Origin: Bradyrhizobium prioriisuperbiae
Lineage (GTDB): Bacteria > Pseudomonadota > Alphaproteobacteria > Rhizobiales > Xanthobacteraceae
DNA length: 64,000 bases
Reading direction: 5' to 3'
Assembly: GCF_032397745.1 (NCBI RefSeq)
Contig: NZ_CP135921.1
Span: 6,374,501-6,438,500, forward strand
The notes under the pieces are model-generated. The model ran no database searches. It was not told the origin of the DNA and saw only the letters and a program-made list of their open reading frames with translations. A program made the position numbers and the translations under genes. Of this stretch, positions 36,743 through 45,406 are shown in pieces. The number at the start of each line of letters is the position of its first letter. Position 1 is the stretch's first letter.

Positions 36743-37621
36743 TCAGACCCTCTGCACGTGGCGGCTGCCGAGCAGGCCGCTCGGCTTGATGACCAGGACG
36801 ACAATGATGATGGCGAGTGCGATGGTGAGCTTCAGTTCGCCGCCCACCACCGGAATGTAGGTGCCCGACAGGTTTTCGATGATGCCGACGGCGAAGCCGC
36901 CGAGCACTGCGCCGGGTGGGCTCGACAAGCCACCCAGCACGGCGGCGGCGAAGCCATACAGCAGGATGCCGAGCATCATGTTGGGTTCAAGAAACACGAT
37001 GGGCGCGATCAGCACGCCCGCGATGGCGCCGATGGCGGCGGCCATGCCCCAGCCCAGCGCAATCATCCATTCGACCCGGATGCCGACCAGCCTGGCGGAG
37101 GCTGGGTTCTCGGCTGCCGACTGCATCGCAAGTCCCACCCGGGTGTAGCGAAAGAAGCCAAACAGCAGCAGCAACAGGCCGAAGGTGATCAGGATCATCG
37201 CCAGTTGATGGGTGCTGATCAGCCCGCTGCTGAACAGCGGATCGGCCCCAAACGGCGTGGGAAACGGCTTGCTGGTGAAATCCCAGATGAAGCCGGCGAG
37301 GCTGTTCAGCATGGCCAGAAGGCCGACGAACATCACGATCTGGGTCAGCATCTGGGCGTTGCGGACCGGCTTGAAGATGGTGCGATCGATCAGCACGCCA
37401 CCGGCGAACGAGACCACGACGGCGGCTGACAACGCGACCCAATAGGGCGCGCCCCACTGCATGAATTGCCAGGCGAGAAACGTGGAGAACATCGCCATTT
37501 CGCCCTGGGCGAAATTGATGTGGCCGATCGCCTGGTAGATCATCACCAGCGCCAGTGCGACGCAGGCATAGATGGCGCCGGTCGCGATCCCGGCCGTCAA
37601 CTGCTGTGCGAACAGCTCCAT
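36743..37621 (-). CDS. livH: Branched-chain amino acid-type ABC transporter permease LivH
   Basis: A 292-residue permease, partner of LivM. Conserved blocks are ACVALALVMIYQAIGHINFA near the start and AAENPASARLVGIRVEWM as the ATPase-contact loop. Only 3 bp separate its stop from livM. It lies within the SDR-GST-livGFHM operon. Confidence 0.92.
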   Translation of the reverse strand: MELFAQQLTAGIATGAIYACVALALVMIYQAIGHINFAQGEMAMFSTFLAWQFMQWGAPYWVALSAAVVVSFAGGVLIDRTIFKPVRNAQMLTQIVMFVGLLAMLNSLAGFIWDFTSKPFPTPFGADPLFSSGLISTHQLAMILITFGLLLLLFGFFRYTRVGLAMQSAAENPASARLVGIRVEWMIALGWGMAAAIGAIAGVLIAPIVFLEPNMMLGILLYGFAAAVLGGLSSPPGAVLGGFAVGIIENLSGTYIPVVGGELKLTIALAIIIVVLVIKPSGLLGSRHVQRV

Positions 37622-37631
37622 GGCAGTCTCC

Positions 37632-38345
37632 TCAATAACCGAGATATGACCGGCGCAACTGTTCGTTGGCGCGGATGTCCGATGACGCGCCGGAAAATAC
37701 GATGCGTCCGGTTTCGATCAGATAGGCGTGGTCGGCGAGTTCGAGCGCGATCGAGGCATTCTGCTCGACGAGGAGGATGCTGACCTTCTCATTGCGATTC
37801 AGTTTGCGGAAGATGTCGAAGATCTCGCGCACGATCAGCGGGGCGAGGCCGAAGGAGGGCTCGTCGAGCAGCAGCAGTTTGGGCCGCAGCATCAGCGCAC
37901 GGCCGACCGCCAGCATCTGCTGCTCGCCGCCGGACAAAAGTCCGGCCTGCTGGGTGCGCCGCTTTTTCAGGATCGGGAAATAGCCATAGACCATCTCCAT
38001 GTCGGCGGCGATGCCAGCCTTGTCGTGCCGCGTCATGGCGCCGAGCTGGAGATTGTTCTCGACGGTCTGCTTCGTGAAGGTGCCGCGGCCGTCGGGCACA
38101 TGCGCCACGCCAAGCCGGACGATGTCCTCGGTCTGCGACTGGATGATCGAGCGGTCGCGCAGGCGGATATCGCCGGAGCGGCGGACCATGCCGGAGATGG
38201 CGCGCAGCGTGGTGCTCTTGCCGGCGCCGTTGGCGCCCAGCAGCGCCGTGACGCGTCCCTCCGCGATGGAGAAATCGAGGCCATGCAGGGCGGCGGTCTT
38301 GCCGTAATAAGCGTGCAGGTTCTCGACGGTCAGCAGCGCGCTCAT
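37632..38345 (-). CDS. livF: LIV-type ABC transporter ATPase LivF
   Basis: A 237-residue ATPase: Walker A GANGAGKSTTLRAI, signature LLSGGEQQMLAVGRA and Walker B KLLLLDEPSFGLAP. Its first codons overlap the end of livG by 4 bp (ATGA). Pairs with LivG to power LivHM. Confidence 0.95.
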   Translation of the reverse strand: MSALLTVENLHAYYGKTAALHGLDFSIAEGRVTALLGANGAGKSTTLRAISGMVRRSGDIRLRDRSIIQSQTEDIVRLGVAHVPDGRGTFTKQTVENNLQLGAMTRHDKAGIAADMEMVYGYFPILKKRRTQQAGLLSGGEQQMLAVGRALMLRPKLLLLDEPSFGLAPLIVREIFDIFRKLNRNEKVSILLVEQNASIALELADHAYLIETGRIVFSGASSDIRANEQLRRSYLGY

Positions 38346-39115
38346 GCCGCCTCCGCGCCGAGATAGGCCGCGATCACATCCGGATGGGCCTGGATCTGCG
38401 CCGGGGTGCCTTCGCCGATCTTGCGGCCGAAATTCAGGGCCACGATCTTGTCGGAGATCGACATCACCAGCGCCATGTGATGCTCCACCAGCAGGATGGA
38501 AATGCCGCGCTCAGTGCGAATGCGGCGAATTAGCTTGGTGAGCTCGTCGACCTCTTCGTGATTGAGGCCGCAGGCCGGCTCGTCCAGCAGCAGGAGTTTG
38601 GGATTGGTGGCCAGCGCCCGCGCCAGCTCGACGCGCTTCTGCGTGCCGAACGGCAGATCCACCACCTTGCGCTCCGCCACCGGGCCGAGGTCGAGATAAT
38701 CGATCAATTCCTGGGCGACACGGTTCGTGAATTTTTCGCCGCGGCGTGTCCAGGGCAGGTACAGCGCGTCGCTGGCGTAGTTGCCTTTGACCCGTGCATG
38801 GGTGCCGATCCTGACATTGTCGCGCACCGAGAGGTTCTGGAACAGCGCCAGGTTCTGGAAGGTGCGGCCAATGCCGATCTCGACCATGCGATGCGCCGGG
38901 CGATCGAGAATGGAGCGGTCTTCAAACACCACATCGCCGGAGTTCGGCGTGTAGAGCCGGCTCAGGCAATTGAACAACGTGGTCTTGCCGGCGCCATTGG
39001 GGCCGATCAGGCCGAGAATGGTACAGGGATCCATCTCGAAGCCGACGCCGTCCAGCGCGACAATGCCGCCGAACCGGACGCAGACGTCGCGGACCGAAAG
39101 AATGGGCTGGGTCAC
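38342..39115 (-). CDS. livG: LIV-type ABC transporter ATPase LivG
   Basis: A 257-residue ATPase from GTG 39115, with GGAG ten bp upstream; a longer in-frame reading to 39277 runs into the GST gene and is not homologous. Walker A GPNGAGKTTLFNCL, signature LPFGTQKRVELARALA (degenerate LSGGQ, as usual in LivG), Walker B KLLLLDEPACGLNHEE. A GST gene ends just 19 bp upstream. Confidence 0.93.
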   Translation of the reverse strand: MTQPILSVRDVCVRFGGIVALDGVGFEMDPCTILGLIGPNGAGKTTLFNCLSRLYTPNSGDVVFEDRSILDRPAHRMVEIGIGRTFQNLALFQNLSVRDNVRIGTHARVKGNYASDALYLPWTRRGEKFTNRVAQELIDYLDLGPVAERKVVDLPFGTQKRVELARALATNPKLLLLDEPACGLNHEEVDELTKLIRRIRTERGISILLVEHHMALVMSISDKIVALNFGRKIGEGTPAQIQAHPDVIAAYLGAEAA

Positions 39116-39134
39116 AGATAAGCTCCGGCTCTGG

Positions 39135-39848
39135 TCAAGTGGCGGGGGCAGGGCGCGGCGGCCGCACCGGTGGACTGCCGGGCGGCGGAGTGTTGGCGGT
39201 CTTGCCGCGCTGATAGCCGGCGCGCGCAGTGGTGCGCTCCAGATAAGGGTAGGCGTTGTCGCAGATGCCGACGCCATAATCGATCGCCCAGACCAGGCAG
39301 GTGGTGAGCAGGATGTCGGCGCTGGTGAATTGCTCGCCCATCAGATACTTGCGCCCGTCGGTCAGCGCGGTTTCGACATGGCGCAACTGGCCGCGAAAGT
39401 ATTTTGCGGCTTCGGCCACGACCTCGGGCGCGTCGCCATAGATGTGCTTGAGGTCGGTGTGCCGGCGCATCACATAGAGGCTGGTCGAGTCGAGTTCGGC
39501 CACGATGAAGAAACACCATTCCAGCCAGGCCGCATATTGGCGGCGCTCGTCCGGCACCAGCGAACAGTCCGGCGTCGAATAGGTGCGCGAGAGGTAGGCA
39601 ACGATGGCGGCGCTTTCACCGATGGTGAAATCGTCATCCTGCAGCAGCGGGATCTTTTGGCGCGGATTGAGTGCGGTGTATTCCGCGGTCAGGGTTTCGC
39701 CGGTGCGTGGCAGGATCGGACGGGACTGATAGGTCAGCCCCAGTTCCTGCATCGCCCAATGCGGGCGGATGGTGCGGCTGGTGCCGACGCCCCAGAGGAT
39801 CAGCGGTTTGTTCGGCGTATTGGTTGTGGATGCGGTTGCGGAAGCCAT
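39135..39848 (-). CDS. Glutathione S-transferase family protein
   Basis: A 237-residue protein. The N-terminal thioredoxin-like domain begins LILWGVGTSRTIRPHWAMQE with the ALNPRQKIPLLQDDDFTIGE segment (GSH site and ESxAI). The C-terminal helical domain ends with the MGEQFTSADILL box. ATG 39848 sits one base after the SDR stop; the longer reading starts at a GTG. The Pro-rich tail (PPPGSPPVRPPRPAPA) is unusual. In this operon it may perform a glutathione-dependent dehalogenation or isomerisation. Confidence 0.85.
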   Translation of the reverse strand: MASATASTTNTPNKPLILWGVGTSRTIRPHWAMQELGLTYQSRPILPRTGETLTAEYTALNPRQKIPLLQDDDFTIGESAAIVAYLSRTYSTPDCSLVPDERRQYAAWLEWCFFIVAELDSTSLYVMRRHTDLKHIYGDAPEVVAEAAKYFRGQLRHVETALTDGRKYLMGEQFTSADILLTTCLVWAIDYGVGICDNAYPYLERTTARAGYQRGKTANTPPPGSPPVRPPRPAPAT

Positions 39849-39849
39849 C

Positions 39850-40593
39850 TCACCATGTCTCCACACCGGGGCGCAGATCGAGCTCGTGAGTCCAGCCGTC
39901 GCGGCTTTGGTGGTGCACGAACCAGTAGGCCTCGGCGATGGATGAGGTCTTGGTCAGGCTGTCGGGCGGAATGTCAGTCACATCGATCCCGCGCATGGCC
40001 TTGTAGCGGCGGTGGATCTCCTCGCTGTCGACGCCGGCGTCGATCAGGAGGTGCACGACATGGATGTTTTGCGGTCCCAGTTCGCGCGCCATGGCCTGGG
40101 CCACCGCACGCAGACCGAACTTGGCGGCGGAAAATGCAGCAAAGCCCTTGCCGCCGCGTACACTGGCGGTGGCGCCGGTGAACAGCATCGTGCCGCGTCC
40201 CCGCTTGAGCATGTGATTGGCCGCCTCGCGGCCGACCAGGAAGCCGGCGAAGCAGGCGAGCTCCCAGGCCTTGAAGAACAGCTTCTCGGTGGTTTCCAGC
40301 AGCGGCTTGTTGACGTTGGAGCCGGCGTTGAACAGGCAGACCTCGATCGGCCCGACCTTGTCCTCGACCTCGGCGAACAGCGCTTTCACCTGTTCTTCAT
40401 TGCGGGCATCGACGCTGAAGGCCCTGACGTCCGCACCGGTCGCTTTCAGTTCATCGATCAGTGCCTGTGACTTGGCGGCTTCCCGCCGTGCGATGCAAAC
40501 CTTGAAACCACCGGCCGCAAACCGCCGGGCGACCGCCGCGCCAATGGCGTCACCGGCGCCGACAAGCAAAACCACTCCAGATCCCTGAGCCAT
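39850..40593 (-). CDS. SDR-like protein with Phe at the catalytic Tyr (paralogue 1)
   Basis: A 247-residue SDR fold. The nucleotide loop is VGAGDAIGAAVA (11-22), and the usual NNAG is FNAGSN. The YxxxK motif is F154-S-A-A-K158, with Phe where the Tyr should be; FTGATAS replaces the usual Ser block. The paralogues at 40931, 50273 and 62724 share this. Thus it either lost oxidoreductase chemistry or uses other residues. First gene of the operon with GST and the Liv transporter. GGGAG precedes the ATG. Confidence 0.85.
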   Translation of the reverse strand: MAQGSGVVLLVGAGDAIGAAVARRFAAGGFKVCIARREAAKSQALIDELKATGADVRAFSVDARNEEQVKALFAEVEDKVGPIEVCLFNAGSNVNKPLLETTEKLFFKAWELACFAGFLVGREAANHMLKRGRGTMLFTGATASVRGGKGFAAFSAAKFGLRAVAQAMARELGPQNIHVVHLLIDAGVDSEEIHRRYKAMRGIDVTDIPPDSLTKTSSIAEAYWFVHHQSRDGWTHELDLRPGVETW

Positions 40594-40609
40594 CGCTCTT
40601 CTCCCATTA

Positions 40610-40626
40610 AGTTCTTTTTTTAGACT
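40610..40626 (-). promoter_or_regulatory. Regulon operator site 2
   Basis: AGTTCT-TTTTT-TAGACT, the most degenerate of the seven sites (one half is poor). Read on the minus strand it is AGTCTA-AAAAA-AGAACT and is followed by TTAATG, like the other sites. Only 17 bp before the ATG at 40593. Confidence 0.6.
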
Positions 40627-40876
40627 GATAGAGCAAAAGCCGATTGTTAGGAAGTCATAAATTTCAATGGCGGGTCGAAATCACGACTTCTTGGTTCTCG
40701 TGCGCCGGGTTTTCCGGCGAGGAACACGGACATAACATTCGGGAGAAACTGGCTATTCGCTGCGAGATGGGCTCCGTCGTCCGGCGGTGGGGCGGTGTGC
40801 TATTGTTGTGGGCGGCCGCGTTGATCGGCCGGATTGCGACGGGCTGGTAGCGGCAAGGGTGCTGACGAGGCGGCAA

Positions 40877-40905
40877 TTGACAAAGTCCTAAAAAAGAACT
40901 TTATG
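40877..40905 (+). promoter_or_regulatory. Regulon operator site 3 with promoter
   Basis: TTGACA (40877-40882), then AGTCCT-AAAAA-AGAACT (40884-40900), with TTTATG as -10 (spacer 17). The palindrome occupies the spacer. Confidence 0.75.
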
Positions 40906-40930
40906 GTTTGAAATACAATGTCGGGAGGTC

Positions 40931-41680
40931 ATGGTGGCAACAAAGCGCAATGCGACGGTGGTGGTGGTCGGGGCCGGTGATTTCATCGGCGGCGAGATCG
41001 CAAAGAAATTCGCGTCCGAGGGCTTCACGGTGTTCGTCGGACGGCGCAACGGCGACAAGCTGGCCGGCCTGATCAAGGAGATCGAGGATGCCGGCGGCAC
41101 GGTGTTCGGTCGCTCGCTCGATGCACGCAAGGAGGAGGAGGTCGTCAAGCTCATTGCCGACGCCGATGCGCATGCACCGCTCGAAGTCTGCGTGTTCAAT
41201 ATCGGCGCCAATGTCAATTTCCCTGTCGTCGAGACCACGGAGCGGGTGTTCCGCAAGGTCTGGGAGATGGCGTGTTATTCCGGCTTCCTGACGGGGCGCG
41301 AGGCGGCGCGCGCCATGCTGGCCCGCGGCAAGGGCAACATCTTTTTCACCGGCGCCACAGCCAGCCTGCGCGGCGGCTCAGGTTTCGCCGCCTTCGCCAG
41401 CGCCAAGTTCGGCCTGCGTGCGGTGGCGCAGGCGATGGCCCGCGAACTCGGGCCGAAGAACATCCATGTCGCTCACCTGATCATCGATTCCAGTGTCGAC
41501 ACCGAATGGGTGCGGCAGCTGATCACGACGCGGGAAGGCGCCGACGCCATGAAGAACCTCGATCCCAACCGGCTGATGCGTCCGGCGGCGGTCGGCGAGG
41601 CTTATTGGAGCCTCTATCAGCAGCCGCGCGACGCCTGGACGTTCGAGCACGAGATCAGGCCCTTTGGCGAGAAGTGGTGA
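40931..41680 (+). CDS. SDR-like protein with Phe at the catalytic Tyr (paralogue 2)
   Basis: A 249-residue SDR fold with loop VGAGDFIGGEIA (13-24), and F155-A-S-A-K159 in place of YxxxK. FNIGANVNF replaces NNAG. It ends IRPFGEKW, as does the 50273 paralogue, to which it is about three-quarters identical by eye. GGGAGG lies directly before the ATG. Own regulon promoter (site 3). Followed by a strong bidirectional terminator. Confidence 0.87.
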   Translation: MVATKRNATVVVVGAGDFIGGEIAKKFASEGFTVFVGRRNGDKLAGLIKEIEDAGGTVFGRSLDARKEEEVVKLIADADAHAPLEVCVFNIGANVNFPVVETTERVFRKVWEMACYSGFLTGREAARAMLARGKGNIFFTGATASLRGGSGFAAFASAKFGLRAVAQAMARELGPKNIHVAHLIIDSSVDTEWVRQLITTREGADAMKNLDPNRLMRPAAVGEAYWSLYQQPRDAWTFEHEIRPFGEKW

Positions 41681-41703
41681 CGCGTTCACAAGATCTGGAC
41701 GAC

Positions 41704-41730
41704 AAAAGCGGGCCGAGTGGCCCGCTTTTT
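41704..41730. terminator. Bidirectional intrinsic terminator
   Basis: AAAAGCGGGCC-gagt-GGCCCGCTTTT, 11 pairs with A and T runs on both flanks. Ends the SDR transcript on plus and the carboxyltransferase transcript on minus. Confidence 0.9.
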
Positions 41731-41745
41731 CGTGCCGATGGGAGA

Positions 41746-43308
41746 TCAGGGCCGGAAGCTGAACTGCGGCGGCCCCAGCTGCAGCTTGAGCTGGGCCTGC
41801 ACCAGTTCGATCCAGTCGGTCAGGCGCGCGCGGGTCTCGCGCGGATGAATGAGATCATGAACTGAAAAGGTCTCCGCCTGGCGGAACGGCGATTGCAGCG
41901 CTGCGAACTGGTCTTCCAGTTCGGTGCGCCGGGCGACCGGATCGGGAGAGGCCGCGATTTCGTGCCGGAAGGCCAGCGCCACGCCGCCTTCGACCGGCAG
42001 CGCGCCGCTCTCGGCCGAGGGCCATGCCAGCACATAAGCGCCGGAGGGCATGTGCGCGTAGTTGGCAAGCCCCATGCTCTTGCGCACCAGGATGGTGGCC
42101 CAGGGCACGGTCGACAGCGCCACCGAAATCAGCGCCGAGGCGCCATGGCGAATGGTGGCGTCGCGCTCGGCCTCGGGGCCGATCATGAAGCCGGGTTCGT
42201 CGACCAGGGTGACGATGGGCAAATGAAATGTCTGGCAGAGATCGACAAAGCGGCGCAGCTTCTGTGCGCCGGCTGCCGTCAGTGAGCCGGCATTGTGTTT
42301 GGGATCACTGGCGAACACACCGATCGGATACCCGTCGAGGCGGGCGAAGCCGGTGATCTGTCCCGGACCGAATTTTCGGCCCATTTCGAAGAACGAGTCC
42401 CGATCGACAATGGCGGCCACGACCCGGCGCATGTCGTAGATTCGCCGGCGATTGGCGGGAACGATGTTTTCGAGTTCGGCGCTGGCTTCTTCCGCGGGGG
42501 CGACCGACGCACTGCGCGGCGACAGCTCCCAGACATTCTGCGGCAGATACGACAGGAAACGCTTGATGGCGTCGAAGGCAGCGCTCTCATCCTCGACCAC
42601 GTCGTCGACCAGGCCGCTCTTCTCATGCACCTGGGCGCCGCCCAGCTCCTCCTTGGTCATCTTGATGCCAAGCGCGCGTTCGACCAGCGCCGGACCGCCA
42701 GTCAGGATCTGCGAGGTGTGGCGGGTCATCACGGTGTAGTGCGAGGCCACCAGGCGGCCGGCCGGAAAACCGGCGACGGCGCCGAGCGCGGCGCTCGCGA
42801 CCGGGACCGTTCCGAGACAACGGGCGATGGCTTCAAAGCGGTCGCGGGCATAGACAGGCTCGGGCAGGGTCTTGGCGGTCTTGCCGCCGCTGCCGGTGAT
42901 GCTGGCGCCGGATCCCTCATGCAGTCGCACCAACGGGATGCGGTACTGCAGCGCCAGGTCTTCGGTATAAATGCTCTTGCGCAGGCCGGCGGCGTTTGGT
43001 GATCCCGCGCCCATGGTGAAATCCTCGCCACCGATCACGCAGTGACGTCCCGCGATCTTGCCGATCCCGAGCACGAAATTGGCGGGGGTGAACGACAGCG
43101 AGCCGTCGTCGTTGCGTTCGCCCGCGCCGGCAATCGGGCCGACCTCGCGCAGCGATCCCTCGTCCAGCACCCGGTCGATCCGTTCCCGGACGGTCAGGCG
43201 ATCCCTGGAATGCTGCTTGCGGACGGCTTCCTCGCCGCCCTGGCGTTTGGCCAGCTTGCGGCGCTGGTCGATTTCATCGGCCTTGTCTTGCCACGGCGTG
43301 TCGCGCAT
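41746..43308 (-). CDS. Acyl-CoA carboxyltransferase (PccB/MmdA-like)
   Basis: A 520-residue protein with the PccB/MmdA fold. N-terminal half: RKQHSRDRLTVRERIDRVLD, then VIGGEDFTMGAGSPNAAGLR. C-terminal half: PLVRLHEGSGASITG earlier, VTLVDEPGFMIGPEAERDAT later. Such subunits move CO2 between biotin and acyl-CoA. A free biotinyl domain protein lies 40 bp upstream, but no biotin carboxylase (ATP-grasp) gene is seen in the window. GGAGG precedes ATG 43308. Same transcript as the biotinyl protein, controlled by operator site 5. Confidence 0.9.
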   Translation of the reverse strand: MRDTPWQDKADEIDQRRKLAKRQGGEEAVRKQHSRDRLTVRERIDRVLDEGSLREVGPIAGAGERNDDGSLSFTPANFVLGIGKIAGRHCVIGGEDFTMGAGSPNAAGLRKSIYTEDLALQYRIPLVRLHEGSGASITGSGGKTAKTLPEPVYARDRFEAIARCLGTVPVASAALGAVAGFPAGRLVASHYTVMTRHTSQILTGGPALVERALGIKMTKEELGGAQVHEKSGLVDDVVEDESAAFDAIKRFLSYLPQNVWELSPRSASVAPAEEASAELENIVPANRRRIYDMRRVVAAIVDRDSFFEMGRKFGPGQITGFARLDGYPIGVFASDPKHNAGSLTAAGAQKLRRFVDLCQTFHLPIVTLVDEPGFMIGPEAERDATIRHGASALISVALSTVPWATILVRKSMGLANYAHMPSGAYVLAWPSAESGALPVEGGVALAFRHEIAASPDPVARRTELEDQFAALQSPFRQAETFSVHDLIHPRETRARLTDWIELVQAQLKLQLGPPQFSFRP

Positions 43309-43348
43309 CGCGTCCTCCGAAAAACTGTTCAGTTCAAGCGTGTCGTCG

Positions 43349-43570
43349 TCAGGTATCGAGGGTCACCAGCAGCTGACCTTCTTCGATCATGTCTTCGACG
43401 GCAACCGCGATGCTCCTGACGATTCCCGAGACGGGGGCCGCGACCGGAATCTCCATCTTCATGGCCTCGACGATGGCGACGTCTTGCCCGCTTGTTACTT
43501 TGTCGCCGATCCCGACGTTGATCAGGAACACGCGTCCAGCGAGTTCGGCCGTGATTTTCGTTTCCGCCAT
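43349..43570 (-). CDS. Stand-alone biotinyl carrier domain protein
   Basis: A 73-residue protein that is just one biotinyl domain. VAIVEAMKMEIPV holds the lysine (K38) to be biotinylated. Chosen start is ATG 43570 because the N-terminal extension to 44125 is unrelated sequence crossing the promoter and the adjacent gene. Probably carries CO2 for the carboxyltransferase. The absence of biotin carboxylase nearby is notable (see findings). Confidence 0.9.
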   Translation of the reverse strand: MAETKITAELAGRVFLINVGIGDKVTSGQDVAIVEAMKMEIPVAAPVSGIVRSIAVAVEDMIEEGQLLVTLDT

Positions 43571-43613
43571 GAGGGTGTTCACCTGATCGTTGCTATCGAG
43601 AGATGCGAAATTT

Positions 43614-43636
43614 AGTTCGATAAAAGAACCTGTCAA
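43614..43636 (-). promoter_or_regulatory. Regulon operator site 4 with promoter (carboxyltransferase operon)
   Basis: Palindrome AGTTCG-ATAAA-AGAACC at 43614-43630. On the minus strand TTGACA (43636-43631) abuts it, and TAAATT 16 bp on is the -10. Start codon 44 bp away. Confidence 0.75.
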
Positions 43637-43703
43637 TCCAGCTGCATTCACGTCACCAGAAGCTGTTCCAAAGCTAGTGTTATCAATCTGGAGTCGATCC
43701 TTC

Positions 43704-43733
43704 TTGACATAGTTCTTAAAAAGAACCTTTATT
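43704..43733 (+). promoter_or_regulatory. Regulon operator site 5 with promoter (binding protein gene)
   Basis: TTGACA (43704-43709), palindrome AGTTCT-TAAAA-AGAACC (43711-43727), then TTTATT as -10. Sites 4 and 5 are 97 bp apart in one divergent control region. The leader to ATG 43956 is over 200 bp and holds no visible gene. Confidence 0.75.
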
Positions 43734-43955
43734 GTGGCAACGACGGCCGGCTCATCGGCCGCGACAGGTTGAGGAAACGGAAGCAGGTCGGCCGGTCGCG
43801 TTACCTGAAAAGGTGCGACCGACGCCACGGCAGACACGTCTCCAGCGTCAGGACTGAACGATTCTCCCGGCACGGTGCGCTGCATCGGCCGGGGTCGATT
43901 GCTCATGGGAAAATGCCGGATGCATCCGGCATCAACGCCAACAGAGGAGGGATAA

Positions 43956-45173
43956 ATGCTTGCAGGGAAAAGACTGATTGCCGCGATGCTGCTGGGAACG
44001 CTCGGAGTGTGTTCCGACGCATTCGCCGCGGAGATGCCCGGTGTCACGGCAACGGAGATCAAGATCGGCGGCGTGTTTCCGTTCAGCGGTCCGGCGTCGT
44101 CGATCGGCCTGGTCGGCCGCGGCATGCTGGCCTATGTCAATTCGATCAACGATCGTGGCGGCATCAATGGCCGCAAGATCAACTATATCGCGCTGGACGA
44201 TGCCTACAGCCCGCCGAAAGCGGTGGAGCACGTCCGCAAGCTGGTCGAAAGCGACGAAGTCGCCTTCATGTACAGCCAGCTCGGAACGCCCGGCAATTCA
44301 GCGACGGCGAAATATCTGATCGGCAAGAAGGTGCCGACCATCGCGATCATCAGCGGCTCCAGCAAGTTCACCAACGTCAAGGAGTATCCGACCACGACGA
44401 CGGGGCTTGCGAGCTACGACACCGAAGGCAAGATCTACGCAAAGCATATCGTCAAGTCGCTGCCGAACGCCAAGATTGCGATTCTTTATCAGAATGACGA
44501 TCTCGGCAAAGACTACGTCAGCGCCTTCAAATCCTACTTCAAGGATGCATTCGACAAGAAGGTTGTGACCGCTGCGTACGAGATCACCGATCCGACGGTG
44601 GATTCCCAAGTGGTCAATCTGAAGAGTTCGGGCGCCGAGGCGCTGCTGGTCGCGGGCACTCCGAAATTCGCCGCCCAGGCCATTCGCAAGGCCGGCGAGA
44701 TCGGCTGGAAACCGCTGCTGATCGTCAACTTCCCCTCGAGCTCGGTGAACGCCACCTTGAGACCGGCGGGCCTCGACAGGGCGGTCGGCGTCGTGGTCGG
44801 CACCTTCCACAAGGATCCGGTGGAGCCGGCCTGGGACAACGATCCCGGCATGAAGGCCTATCGCGAGTTCTTTGCCAAGTATCTGCCCGGCGCCGACATC
44901 GCGGAGGGCAATTATCAGACCGGCTATGAGCAGGGCGTGATCCTCGAGCAGATCCTCAAGCAGTGCGGCGACGACCTGTCGCGCGAGAACATCCTGAAGC
45001 AGGCCAAGAATCTGAAAGACTTTGTGGTTCCGACGGCGCTGCCCGGTGTGAAGATCAACACCAGCGCAACCAACAACAAGATCTGGACCCAGCTGCAGTT
45101 GCAGCGCTGGACCGGGATGGCGTGGGAGCGGTTTGGCGAGGTGCTGACCGCGGACGAGGACGCAGGGCAGTAA
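43956..45173 (+). CDS. LIV-type periplasmic substrate-binding protein 1
   Basis: A 405-residue protein with a signal peptide (MLAGKRLIAAMLLGTLGVCS...). Mature part starts EMPGVTATEIKIGGVFPFSG, then GGINGRKINYIALDDAYSPP: a class I (type 1) solute-binding fold. The paralogue at 51022 is about 60 percent identical by eye. It probably delivers the catabolic substrate to LivHMGF. A GGAGG ribosome site precedes ATG 43956. Own promoter with operator site 5. Confidence 0.92.
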   Translation: MLAGKRLIAAMLLGTLGVCSDAFAAEMPGVTATEIKIGGVFPFSGPASSIGLVGRGMLAYVNSINDRGGINGRKINYIALDDAYSPPKAVEHVRKLVESDEVAFMYSQLGTPGNSATAKYLIGKKVPTIAIISGSSKFTNVKEYPTTTTGLASYDTEGKIYAKHIVKSLPNAKIAILYQNDDLGKDYVSAFKSYFKDAFDKKVVTAAYEITDPTVDSQVVNLKSSGAEALLVAGTPKFAAQAIRKAGEIGWKPLLIVNFPSSSVNATLRPAGLDRAVGVVVGTFHKDPVEPAWDNDPGMKAYREFFAKYLPGADIAEGNYQTGYEQGVILEQILKQCGDDLSRENILKQAKNLKDFVVPTALPGVKINTSATNNKIWTQLQLQRWTGMAWERFGEVLTADEDAGQ

Positions 45174-45181
45174 TCATCGAG

Positions 45182-45213
45182 AAAGCCGGCGTCCTTCGAG
45201 GGGCGCCGGCTTT
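45182..45213 (+). terminator. Terminator after binding protein 1
   Basis: AAAGCCGGCG / CGCCGGCTTT, 10 pairs with a 12-nt loop, right after the stop codon. Confidence 0.75.
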
Positions 45214-45262
45214 GTCATGTCTGTGGTGCGGTGTGGATGAGATCTTACTCGGTCAATGTAAT

Positions 45263-45399
45263 CCGTCATCCTGAGGTGGCCGTGCGTAGCGCGGCCCTCG
45301 AAGGGCGACGGCCAATTCTTAAGAAGATTGGGCCGTGCATCCTTCGAGGCTCGCCCAGCGGTGCAAGTGCACCGCAGGGCTCGCACCTCAGGATGACGG
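45263..45399. repeat. Intergenic long inverted repeat (family-typical)
   Basis: Ends are CCGTCATCCTGAGGTG and its near-complement CACCTCAGGATGACGG, with inner arms (CCCTCGAAGGG, CCTTCGAGGCTCGCC). I recognise this as a repeat common in Bradyrhizobium-type genomes. Between binding protein 1 and the convergent HxlR gene. Confidence 0.65.
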
Positions 45400-45406
45400 G
45401 ATTAGT

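Larger units (their letters stand above)
40594..40930. promoter_or_regulatory. Divergent control region with two regulon operators
   Basis: The 337-bp gap between two divergent SDR genes. It contains operator sites 2 (40610-40626) and 3 (40884-40900), 274 bp apart, one next to each gene. No gene is seen between them. Confidence 0.65.
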
